Source: JAICXG01 sp963801255 (GTDB lineage Bacteria; Verrucomicrobiota; Verrucomicrobiia; Chthoniobacterales; UBA10450). Taken from it: 64,000 nucleotides of DNA. Below the pieces are notes generated by a model that saw only the letters and a list, made by a program, of their open reading frames with translations, had not been told where the DNA came from and did no database searches. Below are positions 17,763-26,579 of this stretch, in pieces. The DNA lies in NCBI GenBank assembly GCA_963801255.1, contig CAWDEC010000015.1, positions 62,001 through 126,000 on the forward strand, in the 5' to 3' direction. A program made the translations under genes and the position numbers. Position 1 is the stretch's first letter, and the number at the start of each line of letters is the position of its first letter.

Positions 17763-18310
17763 CGATTCGAGTCCGGCTGTTTTCATTGATCGGGACGGAA
17801 CCCTCATGCGCGAGGTGAACTACTGTTCCGATCCGAAATGCGTTGAGGTTTTCCCCGGCGTAAGCAAAGCGCTCCAGCGCCTCAAAGCCGCCGGTTACAA
17901 GTTGATCGTGATTTCAAACCAGGCGGGCATCGGGCGCGGCTATTTTACCGAAACGCACTACCGTCTCGTCGAAGCGGAAGTAGCTCGGCAGGTAATGCCG
18001 GCCGTTTTCGATGGCGTTTACTTCTGTCCGGATCATCCCGCGCACGCGACCGACCGCCGCAAACCTGCGCCAGGAATGGTGCTGGAAGCGCAACGCGATC
18101 ACGGCATCGATCTGGCGCGTTCCTTTTTTATCGGTGACAAGGCGATCGACATCGAGTGTGGTCGCAACGCCGGCCTTCCCACCATCCTGGTGAAGACCGG
18201 TTACGGTGCTGCCGAACAGGAAAGAGGCCGGCGCCAACTGGGTCGTCGAAGATTTTCCTTCCGCTGCCGATGTTATCTTAGGCCTGAAAGAGCAAGAACG
18301 CGTCGGCTAG
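17755..18310 (+). CDS. gmhB: heptose-1,7-bisphosphate 7-phosphatase, with a one-base frameshift near the C-terminus
   Basis: A HAD-IIIA phosphatase removing the C7 phosphate of heptose bisphosphate, the step after HldA. Starts at GTG 17755. Visible are FIDRDGTLMREVNY (nucleophile Asp), VISNQAGIGRGYF, the zinc-loop-like CPDHP and RKPAPGMV, and FIGDKAIDIECGRNAG. After GYGAAEQ the frame becomes Arg-rich nonsense and runs on to a stop at 18447. Removing one G at 18219/18220 restores QKEAGANWVVEDFPSAADVI, a normal GmhB ending, with a stop at 18308-18310. All catalytic motifs precede the shift. Either a sequencing indel or a real late truncation. Confidence 0.85.
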
Positions 18311-18443
18311 CACACTCGTTTAGTGTCGGGGCGCATTTGTCGCGGTCGCGGTGGCATGTGGACGGCCGACAGACCTGCCTTCAAAAAAGCCTGTGGAACC
18401 GGCGTGAAGCTTCCCACTCATGTTACAGTCGCCCGATTTCATT

Positions 18444-19202
18444 ATGAGAAAAGCCGTCGGCATTATCCCAGCGCGTTGGGGTTCGACTCGTTTCCCGGGC
18501 AAACCTCTCCACCTGATCGCCGGCAAAGCGCTCCTTCGGCACGTCTGGGAAAACGCGCGCCGCGCCAAGGCGCTCCATAAAGTCATAATCGCAACCGACG
18601 ACATGCGCATCGCCGAAGCCGCGTTTGGTTGGGGCGCGGAAATCAGCCTAACGAGTGCCAAACACGCCAGCGGGACCGACCGCGTGGCGGAGGTCGCCGC
18701 CAAGTTGTCGGGTACGTCGCATATCCTCAACATCCAGGGCGACGAGCCGCTCGTCGAGCCTTCCCTTCTCAACCGGCTCGTTAGGCACATGCAACGCGAT
18801 CCAAAGATCGAAATGATCACCGCCGTTCATCCGTTCGACGATCCGCTCGATGCGCAATCGCCTCATCAGGTCAAAGCGGTTCTCGATCGCCAGAATTGCG
18901 CCCTTTATTTTTCCCGCCAAAGCATCCCCTACCCGCGCGACGCTTCCGCGCCGATCCGATATTTTCGCCACCAGGGCATCTACGGCTATCGGCGCGACCT
19001 GCTTCTGCGCTTCGTTCGCTGGCGCCCCACCCCTCTGGAAAAAGTCGAAGCTCTCGAGCAATTGCGTGCTTTGGAGAATGGGGTAAAGATTCAGGTGGTC
19101 GTCACCAAAAGCGGCTCGCCCGGAGTGGATACGCCGGCCGATACCGCGGCGATCGAGCGCCAGCTGCTCGCTCGTGCGCGACGCCCGCGCCAGGCCCAAT
19201 GA
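18444..19202 (+). CDS. kdsB: 3-deoxy-manno-octulosonate cytidylyltransferase
   Basis: 252 residues from ATG 18444; an in-frame ATG at 18420 would add eight residues. The family opening AVGIIPARWGSTRFPGKPL follows the ATG closely, favouring 18444. Other marks are VIIATDD, GTDRVAEVA, NIQGDEPLVEP and the C-terminal GSPGVDTPADTAAIE. It joins KDO to CMP using CTP before transfer to lipid A. The stop overlaps the pyrG start (ATGA), so CTP production and CTP use are translationally coupled. Confidence 0.93.
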   Translation: MRKAVGIIPARWGSTRFPGKPLHLIAGKALLRHVWENARRAKALHKVIIATDDMRIAEAAFGWGAEISLTSAKHASGTDRVAEVAAKLSGTSHILNIQGDEPLVEPSLLNRLVRHMQRDPKIEMITAVHPFDDPLDAQSPHQVKAVLDRQNCALYFSRQSIPYPRDASAPIRYFRHQGIYGYRRDLLLRFVRWRPTPLEKVEALEQLRALENGVKIQVVVTKSGSPGVDTPADTAAIERQLLARARRPRQAQ

Positions 19203-20797
19203 AATACATTTTTGTAACCGGAGGTGTAGTGAGTTCGTTAGGCAAAGGACTTGCCGCCGCCTCGTTAGGCACGCTCCTCGAGCTGCGCGGCCAACGCGTC
19301 CTCCTGCAGAAGTTCGATCCCTACCTCAACGTCGACCCTGGAACGATGAACCCGTTCCAACACGGCGAAGTCTACGTCCTCGATGACGGCGCCGAGACGG
19401 ATCTGGACCTCGGGCACTACGAGCGTTTCACCAATTGCGTCCTTTCACGCAACAACAACCTAACGAGCGGCCAGGTGTATGAGAGCGTCATCCTGAAAGA
19501 GCGGCGCGGTGATTATCTGGGCAAAACCGTGCAGGTCATCCCACACGTCACCGATGAAATTAAGGCACGCGTCCGGCAGGTGGCCGATCCTGAAAAGGTC
19601 GACATCGTCATCACGGAAATCGGCGGCACCGTCGGCGATATCGAAGGCTTGCCCTTCCTCGAAGCCATCCGGCAATTCATTCTCGAAGTCGGGACCGAAA
19701 ACGTGATCGACATGCACGTCACCCTCGTGCCCTACATTCGCGCCGCAGGCGAACTCAAGACCAAACCGACCCAGCAAAGCATCGCCAAGTTACGAGAGAT
19801 CGGTCTCCAGCCGCAGGTTCTCCTTTGCCGCACCGAACGCCCGCTCGACGCCGACGTCAGGCAAAAGCTCTCCCTGTTCGGCAATGTCAGCCTGAACGCC
19901 GTAATCGAAGCGCGTGACGTGCCGCATACCATTTACGAAATGCCGCTCCTCCTGCATGAGGAGGGACTGGACGAACTCGTTTGTCGTCTCCTCCACATTG
20001 ATGCGCCTCAGCCCGACCTTAGCGATTGGCGCAAGTTTGTTGGACGCGTCATCAACCCGAAGAAGCAGGTCAAGATCGCGGTCGTCGGCAAATACATCGA
20101 TCTGCAGGACGCTTACAAAAGCATTTACGAATCGCTCACCCACGCCGCGGCGAGTCATGATTGCGGCATCGACCTGCGTTTGATCGATGCCGAGTCGCTC
20201 GAAACCGGAGTCGATGGCCATCTGTCTGATGTCGCCGGCATTCTCATCCCCGGCGGATTTGGCGAACGCGGCGTTGAAGGAAAAATTCGCGCGGCAAAAT
20301 ATGCTCGCGAAAACAATGTGCCTTACCTCGGGTTGTGCCTTGGCATGCAGGTGGCGACGATCGAATTCGCGCGAAATGTTTGTGGTATCTCTGCCGCGAA
20401 CAGCAGCGAGTTTGATCAGGAATCGTCCGAGCCGGTGATTTGTCTCCTCGACGAACAGCGCAACATTCAAAAAAAAGGCGGCAGCATGCGCCTCGGCACC
20501 TGGCCGACAAAGATCGTTCCCGGCACCCTCGCGGAAAAAATTTACAAACACGACGAAGTGCTCGAACGCCATCGCCACCGCTACGAGTTCAACATGAAAT
20601 ATCGCGAGCAGATGGAAGAAAAAGGCTTTCTCATCAGCGGCACGTCGCCTGATGGCGCACTCGCGGAGCTAATCGAACTCAAGGGCCATCCGTTCTTCCT
20701 CGCCTGCCAATACCATCCGGAATTCCAAAGCAAACCGAACAAGCCACATCCGCTCTTCAGCGGGTTCATTCGTGCCTCACTGGCACATCAGGATTAG
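19199..20797 (+). CDS. pyrG: CTP synthase
   Basis: 532 residues from ATG 19199, although the open frame extends far upstream through kdsB. The synthetase domain shows FVTGGVVSSLGKG, LQKFDPYLNVDPGTMNP and EIGGTVGDIEGLPFLEA. The C-terminal class I glutaminase has GILIPGGFGERG, the nucleophile Cys in LGLCLGMQVA, and the His-Glu pair near QYHPEFQS. It makes CTP from UTP, ATP and glutamine. Two GCCTAACGA-type copies on the reverse strand lie 27 bp apart in the first 25 codons (19235, 19262), read as Ser-Leu-Gly both times. Confidence 0.96.
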   Translation: MKYIFVTGGVVSSLGKGLAAASLGTLLELRGQRVLLQKFDPYLNVDPGTMNPFQHGEVYVLDDGAETDLDLGHYERFTNCVLSRNNNLTSGQVYESVILKERRGDYLGKTVQVIPHVTDEIKARVRQVADPEKVDIVITEIGGTVGDIEGLPFLEAIRQFILEVGTENVIDMHVTLVPYIRAAGELKTKPTQQSIAKLREIGLQPQVLLCRTERPLDADVRQKLSLFGNVSLNAVIEARDVPHTIYEMPLLLHEEGLDELVCRLLHIDAPQPDLSDWRKFVGRVINPKKQVKIAVVGKYIDLQDAYKSIYESLTHAAASHDCGIDLRLIDAESLETGVDGHLSDVAGILIPGGFGERGVEGKIRAAKYARENNVPYLGLCLGMQVATIEFARNVCGISAANSSEFDQESSEPVICLLDEQRNIQKKGGSMRLGTWPTKIVPGTLAEKIYKHDEVLERHRHRYEFNMKYREQMEEKGFLISGTSPDGALAELIELKGHPFFLACQYHPEFQSKPNKPHPLFSGFIRASLAHQD

Positions 20798-20800
20798 AGC

Positions 20801-21799
20801 CTAACGAGAAGCTTCGGCGTGCGCAGCTCGACGCAGCCGATCCATGATCGCGAGGCCGAGACCTTCGTTAGGCAAAGCTTCGGCGACGATGCAATCGAGA
20901 TGCGCGCGATCGAGCTCGCGCAGATAACGAAAAAGATTTGCCGCCGCTTCGCGCAGATCATTGGTGGTGCTTAGTCGGCGCGATTCGACAAAGGTTTCCG
21001 AGAACGGTGAATCGCTCCAGAGCAGCGCGCCGTAGCGCTTTCCGCGCGGCACCGAAACGGCGGTGATGTCTTCCGCAATGACGAGCGGCGTCTGCGGCCG
21101 ATAGTGCGAGGGCAATTGGCCGGGCGATTCCAGTTTGCCTAACGAGTCCATTCGCACCTCACCAATTCCTGCCAGCTCCTCCTGCGTAATCGGCCCAAAG
21201 CGCAAAATCGTCATGGCGTCTTCTCTCAAAGCGACCACCGTTGATTCGATCCCGTAGGCCGTCGGTCCGCCATCAACGATCAATGCAATTCGGCCAGACA
21301 ATTCCTCCGCGACATCGGCGGCCGAAGTGGGACTGATTCGGCCGAAGCGGTTCGCGCTGGGCGCAGCGAGAGGCCGATCGAGCGATTGCACCACTTCCGA
21401 AAAGATTGGGTGGGCGCTCATTCGCACCGCCACCGTCGTTAGGCCAGCAGTCGCAAGCGATGGAATCAAGTCCGTCTTCGGGAGAACGATCGTAAGAGGA
21501 CCTGGCCAGTAGGAACTCGTTAGGCGATCGATCAGAGGTCGCATTTCGTCCTCGATGATCGCAACCCGCTCCAGCCACTCCCGATTTGGCAAATGGATAA
21601 TGAGTGGATCGAAATGCGGCCTCTCTTTCGTCTCGAAAATTTTCGCCACCGCCCCGGCGTTCAGCGCATCCCCGGCAAGCCCATAAACGGTCTCAGTGGG
21701 AAGGGCGACGACTTCGCCGGCCTGCAAGAGCTCGACCGCCCGGGCCACGGCCTCCTTTCGTTCGTTAGGCGTCGCGCTCGCCGCGATCTTCGTTTCCAT
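20801..21799 (-). CDS. tsaC: threonylcarbamoyl-AMP synthase (Sua5 form)
   Basis: 332 residues from ATG 21799; the frame is open 19 codons further but that would deepen the overlap with purK (already 35 bp). The YrdC domain has VALPTETVYGLAGDA, ERPHFDPLIIHL, YWPGPLTIVLP and RMSAHPIF. PSANRFGRISPTSA and a trailing Sua5 domain (IGEVRMDSLGKLESPGQLPSHYRPQTPL, region residues ~220-250) make it the long Sua5 type. It makes the threonylcarbamoyl-AMP used for t6A37 in tRNA. It converges on pyrG, with only 3 bp between the stops. Confidence 0.93.
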   Translation of the reverse strand: METKIAASATPNERKEAVARAVELLQAGEVVALPTETVYGLAGDALNAGAVAKIFETKERPHFDPLIIHLPNREWLERVAIIEDEMRPLIDRLTSSYWPGPLTIVLPKTDLIPSLATAGLTTVAVRMSAHPIFSEVVQSLDRPLAAPSANRFGRISPTSAADVAEELSGRIALIVDGGPTAYGIESTVVALREDAMTILRFGPITQEELAGIGEVRMDSLGKLESPGQLPSHYRPQTPLVIAEDITAVSVPRGKRYGALLWSDSPFSETFVESRRLSTTNDLREAAANLFRYLRELDRAHLDCIVAEALPNEGLGLAIMDRLRRAAHAEASR

Positions 21800-22946
21800 T
21801 CGTTCTATCCTCGAGAGCTCTCCTCGCGCGCAACGCGGTTTCCGCTGCCTGCTCAATGCTGGGGCCGACCGCGGTCAGGTGTCCCATCTTGCGCCCGGGA
21901 CGAGCTTGCTGTTTGCCATAGAGATGCAGATGTACCCCGGGCTCGGCCAGGGCCGCGGGCCAGTTAGGTTCGCCTTCGCTCCAGATGTCGCCGAGCAAAT
22001 TGGCCATCGCGGTTGGGCAAAGCAACTCGGTCGAGCCCAACGATAGCCCGCAGACGGCGCGCACATGCTGCTCGAACTGACTCGTTACGCAGCCTTCAAT
22101 TGTCCAGTGCCCGGAATTATGCGGCCGCGGCGCGAGTTCGTTGATGACTACTGCGCCATCGCCTTGCACGAACATCTCGACCGCAAGCAGCCCGACCAGA
22201 TCGAGCCGGACGGCAACCTCACACGCCAACGCCCGCGCCGCGCGCGCCACCGTGTCGTCGATTCGCGCCGGCGCGAGGGTCAGATCGAGGATGTGATGAC
22301 GATGCATGTTTTCGCAGATCGGAAAGACCGCGGTCGATTCGTCCGCTCCGCGCGCCACGATGACGGAGATCTCTTTTTCGAATTCGATCACCTGCTCGAG
22401 TACGCACAACTCATCCTCCCGCTGTGACCACACTTCCTCGAGATCGAGGCCGATATCGATCCTTTGCTGACCCTTTCCGTCGTAGCCGAAGGCGGCGCCC
22501 TTCAGAATTGCCGGCCGGCCGATCTCCTCGACCGCGCTCGTGAGATCGGCCAAACTCGCCACTTTGCGGAAAGACGCGACCGGAAACCCGGCGTCGCGCA
22601 AAAACTCCTTCTCCCGCAGGCGATGCTGCGCGATGTGGAGCACCTCGGCCCGCGGGCGCACAATCTGATCGCGCGAAGCCCATTCGATCGTGGAACTCGG
22701 GATGTTTTCGAATTCAAACGTGAGGACATCGATGGAGCGCGCAAACCCTCGAACTGCCGCCTTATCATAGTAGCTCGCCGCCGTCGCGAGGTCGGAGAAT
22801 TGCGCAGCCGGCCCGTTCTTCTCTGGAGAAAAAGTATGGACACGATAACCCATCCGCCGGGCAGCGATGGCGAACATGCGTCCGAGTTGGCCGCCTCCCA
22901 TCACGCCGATCGTCGCTCCGGGGAGAAGCGGGTCGTTAGGCATCAT
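21765..22946 (-). CDS. purK: N5-carboxyaminoimidazole ribonucleotide synthase
   Basis: 393 residues from ATG 22946. The open frame extends upstream in purE but the family begins at GATIGVMGGGQLGRM. ATP-grasp features are PAILKGAAFGYDGKGQQ, ELCVLEQVIEFEKEISVIVAR, LLAVEMFVQGDGAVVINELAPRPHNSGHWTIE (ligand region) and LHLYGKQQARPGRKMGHLT. It carboxylates AIR using ATP and bicarbonate in purine synthesis. The start overlaps the purE stop by 4 bp (ATGA). Confidence 0.94.
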   Translation of the reverse strand: MMPNDPLLPGATIGVMGGGQLGRMFAIAARRMGYRVHTFSPEKNGPAAQFSDLATAASYYDKAAVRGFARSIDVLTFEFENIPSSTIEWASRDQIVRPRAEVLHIAQHRLREKEFLRDAGFPVASFRKVASLADLTSAVEEIGRPAILKGAAFGYDGKGQQRIDIGLDLEEVWSQREDELCVLEQVIEFEKEISVIVARGADESTAVFPICENMHRHHILDLTLAPARIDDTVARAARALACEVAVRLDLVGLLAVEMFVQGDGAVVINELAPRPHNSGHWTIEGCVTSQFEQHVRAVCGLSLGSTELLCPTAMANLLGDIWSEGEPNWPAALAEPGVHLHLYGKQQARPGRKMGHLTAVGPSIEQAAETALRARRALEDRTNGNEDRGERDA

Positions 22947-23443
22947 GGCAGCTCTTGCGCGAGCACGTCCTTGGTTTGGCGGGCGCGAAACTTCTTCACA
23001 GCTTCCCGCACCTTTTCGTCGCGCAAACCGATGATGCTGGCGGCAAGAAGCGCGGCGTTTTTCGCGCCGGCCGTACCGATGGCCAGGGTACCGACCGCCA
23101 CTCCGGCGGGCATTTGCGCGATGGAGAGGAGCGAGTCGAGGCCTTTGAGCGCCCGCGATTCGACTGGCACACCCAATACCGGCAGCCACGTTTGCGCCGC
23201 GACCATGCCCGGGAGATGGGCGGCGCCGCCCGCTCCCGCAACGATGACCTGCACGCCGCGCTCCGCGGCTTTATGGGCGAACTTAGCCATCCGCTCAGGC
23301 GTGCGATGCGCGGAGACGATCTGTCGTTCGTTAGGTATGCCGAACTGGTCGAGTAGCTCGACGCAGCTCTGCATCGTCGCCCAATCGGAGGCGCTTCCCA
23401 TAACAACGCTCACCAGCGGACAGTTCGATTTCTTTTTTCCCAT
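22943..23443 (-). CDS. purE: 5-(carboxyamino)imidazole ribonucleotide mutase
   Basis: 166 residues, class I PurE length. Signature segments are VVMGSASDWATMQSC, the catalytic His in SAHRTPERM, GAGGAAHLPGMVAA, LGVPVESRALKGLDSLLSI and QMPAGVAVGTLAIG. It converts N5-CAIR to CAIR, the step after PurK, and is the first gene of the purEK pair. A reverse copy of the dispersed motif with one changed end base (23328-23336) lies inside it. Confidence 0.95.
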   Translation of the reverse strand: MGKKKSNCPLVSVVMGSASDWATMQSCVELLDQFGIPNERQIVSAHRTPERMAKFAHKAAERGVQVIVAGAGGAAHLPGMVAAQTWLPVLGVPVESRALKGLDSLLSIAQMPAGVAVGTLAIGTAGAKNAALLAASIIGLRDEKVREAVKKFRARQTKDVLAQELP

Positions 23444-23641
23444 GGAAGCTTCGGACGGTCACTCCTGCCCTTGAAGCAACAAGATTGCAATCGCGTTTAT
23501 GACAGTCACGTCTGCAAAACGCCAACCGGGTAATTGCACTGACAGCCAACTAGCGGGCTTGTTATTGCTTGGCACCTGACGAAATCGTCACAGTTTGGTG
23601 CTTGCCATAACAGAGGTCTCTTCGCAGCATTCCAAACGACT

Positions 23642-25063
23642 ATGAAGGTGCTTACTACGGTTTTATTTTTCACGACATATCTCGGTTTTACCTGCCTAAA
23701 CGGCCAAGTACCAGAATTCCTGTCCCGACCTGAACGAGGGATGGTTCCGCGTAACATCGACATGAGCCAGCAAACCGGGAACGAAGCGGAAACGTCGGTC
23801 GCGATTAGTCATACCAACGCAAGACTTATCACCAGCGTCTCAAACCTGGAGACTGATGCGCTCTTCCATAGCTGGAGCACCGATAGTGGTCGGACCTGGC
23901 AGCATAACATGATAGCCACAGGCTCCGATTCGCTCAGCGCGGCCTGTTGCGATGCCCAGTTGGCTTCCGACGATTTTGGCAATATTTTTCTGACATACCT
24001 GACTTCCGGCATTGCGGTACAGATGGGTATCTCGGTCGATGGCGGAGCGACCTTTCAGTCGTTACCTTTCCTCACCTCGTTACCCAGCGGCCTGCCAGTT
24101 TCTCCCTGGAAGAGTCTCGCCCGCATCGGGCAGGCAGTTAGCGGCGACCAACCTTCCATCTCCGCTGGTGCGAACAGCGTCTGGATTTCGTGGACATCCT
24201 TTGATGGAACCATCCAAGCCAGCGGCGCTTCGATTACTGGTTTAGGTCAGGTTGGTGCTTTCTCTCCCGCGCAGAAAATTTCAGGCGCCAACGGCTCGGG
24301 TGACTACGGTGACACTGCGGTCGGACCAGACGGTCAGGTCTTCGTAGTCTACCAAACTCCAACCGGCGGTGAAGGTCCTGCAACGATCTACGGTGCGCTC
24401 GATCCCGACGGCCTCGGACCGGCTGGCTTTAACGCTGCCCAGGCAATTCAAACAACAAATGTTGGTGGCTTCGATTATATCCCGGCGCAGTCAGGCCGCT
24501 CAGTCGATGCCGAAGCCGGTTTGGCCTGGGATCGCTCACAAGGTCCACACCGCGGCCGCCTTTACTTCGTCTATGTTTCGGAAGAGCCACAGGAAAGCAA
24601 TGACATGGACATCCAGTTTCGTTATTCGGATGACAACGGTGCAACCTGGAGCACCTCGAAACGCTTGAACGATGATACCGGCACTAACAGTCAGTTCAAT
24701 CCCAAGATAGCCATTGACCTGAAGACCGGTAACATCGCCGTCGCCTGGTATGATGCCCGCAATGACTCAGGCAACCGGCAGCATGGCGATACCAATGGCA
24801 TACCTAACGACGACATCATGATTTATTCGACGATGAGCACGGACGGCGGCCAGACCTTCTCTCCTAATCAGCGGTTATCGATGGCCGCCTCAAATGATAA
24901 CAAAGCCAACAGTGGCGTCGACTACGGAGATTACAGCGGGTTCGCCTTTTACAGTGGCGGAATGTATTTCTCTGCGGCCGATAACTCCAACTCCACCGGC
25001 GACAATCCAGATGGCACATTATCGCATCTAGATGTGTATGTCGCGCCGGTCCGAGTTCGATGA
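23642..25063 (+). CDS. secreted BNR-repeat beta-propeller protein (sialidase-like fold)
   Basis: 473 residues with a signal peptide (VLTTVLFFTTYLGFTCLNGQ). At least four bacterial-neuraminidase-type Asp-box repeats are visible: STDSGRTWQ, SVDGGATFQ, SDDNGATWS and STDGGQTFS, plus NEAETSVAIS and YDARN strands. The fold is a beta-propeller shared by sialidases and many sugar-binding or photosystem-assembly-like proteins. The catalytic Arg triad of true sialidases could not be recognised, so an enzymatic role is not claimed. It is probably exported or surface-exposed. It lacks the exact dispersed nonamer but carries one 8-of-9 copy (24802-24810). Confidence 0.75.
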   Translation: MKVLTTVLFFTTYLGFTCLNGQVPEFLSRPERGMVPRNIDMSQQTGNEAETSVAISHTNARLITSVSNLETDALFHSWSTDSGRTWQHNMIATGSDSLSAACCDAQLASDDFGNIFLTYLTSGIAVQMGISVDGGATFQSLPFLTSLPSGLPVSPWKSLARIGQAVSGDQPSISAGANSVWISWTSFDGTIQASGASITGLGQVGAFSPAQKISGANGSGDYGDTAVGPDGQVFVVYQTPTGGEGPATIYGALDPDGLGPAGFNAAQAIQTTNVGGFDYIPAQSGRSVDAEAGLAWDRSQGPHRGRLYFVYVSEEPQESNDMDIQFRYSDDNGATWSTSKRLNDDTGTNSQFNPKIAIDLKTGNIAVAWYDARNDSGNRQHGDTNGIPNDDIMIYSTMSTDGGQTFSPNQRLSMAASNDNKANSGVDYGDYSGFAFYSGGMYFSAADNSNSTGDNPDGTLSHLDVYVAPVRVR

Positions 25064-25110
25064 GCAAGTAAGGTCCAGGGTGAGGCGACTCCCTCTCCCC
25101 CAGTCTAACA

Positions 25111-26298
25111 TCAATAGGTGAACGACTGGATTTGACTTACTCCTGCGTCCGGGCCATCGACAAAGCCTAGTCGCTTGCTCGGGTTCAGCGCGATATGCGC
25201 GGGCACGACATTGCCCGCATTGGAGAAACTCAGACCGTTGATGGATTCGATCAGATTTCCATCCACGTCGTACACGTGGATGCTGCTTCCGCTAAATGTC
25301 GTGCTGGAATTTGGCTGGGCGACGAGGAAGAGTTTGTTGACCGGATCGAACTGCACGTCGGCACCGCTGTAGAATTGGTTCGGGGCGCCAGCCAGGATTT
25401 CCTTGAACCCTGTTTGAGTCGCAAGATCATAAAACTCGACGCTGAAATCAATCTCAGTCGTCGTGCAAACTGTGCCGCTCTCCGGATCGACGGCCAACCC
25501 ATTAACATCGCCGTCCCCGACGCTGGTGAACTTGTTGAAGGTTCCCGTCGTGAGATCAACGGTCGCAATCCGCCCCGGAACAAACGGATTGCCGAGTTTA
25601 GGCGCGCCCAGGACCGCCTGATTCGTGGCGCTGTCATAGGCGAGAGCAGGCAGCGTGTTGACAAAATCCTCGTCGGTCAGTGTTATGACCGGACCAAAAG
25701 TGTTAGCGGCCACGTTTGAGGTAAAGATGAACGGACGAAAAGTGCTATTGGTATCCTGAGCGTAGACCGCAATGTTAGGGACACCCTGGTTTCGACTGAC
25801 ATTGCTCAGCATGTGATCGGTGCCAAGCGGTGGCGTCCAGGTGCCATTGAACTTGTTTGACGTTAGTGGATTCACCGTGAGATAGGACCGGACGACGTTT
25901 AAAAAGCTCACCTCGTGCTCGCGTTCCACGAGACCCACCGAACTACCCACGACTCCCAGGCTAAGGAAGTCATCGTTTCTTTGAGTTTTCCTCAGGACCC
26001 GAATCAATGCACCGGTCGTTTGGTTAAAGGTCTCGACCGCCGCCAGGGTGTGGCCGTTGTCGAGCGTCTGGGCCTCGCAAAGGATGCCTTCGTTACTCGC
26101 CTGGTCTATATCGAAACCGAATATCTGGCCGCCGAACTTACTTTGCACAATTACGCCGGTTGGCCCAATGGCCGGCCTGTCGCTCGATGAAGCTCCATCG
26201 ACGGCGGAACAAACGAAAGCGCTAAGAAGAACAATCTGCGCGAAAAGTTTGGTGAGGTGAAATGCCTGATGGAATCGCAATGATGTAGTCGGTCTCAT
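25111..26298 (-). CDS. secreted beta-propeller-like protein, unknown
   Basis: 395 residues with a signal peptide (FAQIVLLSAFVCSAVDGA). Repeating units of the kind IATVDLTTGTFNKFTSVG, GLAVDPESGTVC, VQFDPVNKLFLVAQP, IHVYDVDGNL and IALNPSKRLGF suggest a YncE/NHL-like propeller. No active-site motif was recognised. It is transcribed convergently with 23642-25063, with 47 bp between the stops. An imperfect copy of the palindrome GGTAACA-N4-TGTTACC (26345-26362) lies 55 bp upstream of its ATG and may regulate it. Confidence 0.7.
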   Translation of the reverse strand: MRPTTSLRFHQAFHLTKLFAQIVLLSAFVCSAVDGASSSDRPAIGPTGVIVQSKFGGQIFGFDIDQASNEGILCEAQTLDNGHTLAAVETFNQTTGALIRVLRKTQRNDDFLSLGVVGSSVGLVEREHEVSFLNVVRSYLTVNPLTSNKFNGTWTPPLGTDHMLSNVSRNQGVPNIAVYAQDTNSTFRPFIFTSNVAANTFGPVITLTDEDFVNTLPALAYDSATNQAVLGAPKLGNPFVPGRIATVDLTTGTFNKFTSVGDGDVNGLAVDPESGTVCTTTEIDFSVEFYDLATQTGFKEILAGAPNQFYSGADVQFDPVNKLFLVAQPNSSTTFSGSSIHVYDVDGNLIESINGLSFSNAGNVVPAHIALNPSKRLGFVDGPDAGVSQIQSFTY

Positions 26299-26579
26299 GG
26301 CTCAGAGTGTGTCGAGTGAGCCACTCTGGACTCAAGCGGCACTTGGTAACAGTTCAGTTACGCGATGATGATCCGCATAAGAATGAGCTGAAACCCGCCG
26401 GACAAGCTGCTGCTTGCCAGGTGGAGCTGCCCGGAGACTCTGCCGTATGCACCATCCTGAGGATCGCAGGCTTCATCGGCCATCCACGTGGCCTCGGCTA
26501 CCTTGCATCTAGTGAGCCTTGGGAACGGCCAGTTCTTTGGCTACCTTGTCGCTCCAGAGGAAAAGGACGATCACGTTAC
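26299..26579. other. intergenic region, no gene recognised
   Basis: 281 bp between the secreted propeller gene and the acyl-CoA dehydrogenase pseudogene. It holds the imperfect palindrome at 26345-26362. A 109-codon open frame reads across it on the + strand but its composition (Cys/Arg/Gly-rich, no hydrophobic core) does not look like a protein, so it is not called. Confidence 0.5.
26345..26362. promoter_or_regulatory. imperfect palindrome, candidate operator
   Basis: GGTAACAGTTCAGTTACG. Compared with the two exact copies GGTAACA-N4-TGTTACC (44455-44472 and 53159-53176) it keeps GGTAACA and the right-hand GTTAC at the same spacing. Its centre is 55 bp upstream of the ATG of 25111-26298 (- strand), inside a 281-bp intergenic region. 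Function is inferred only. Confidence 0.35.
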
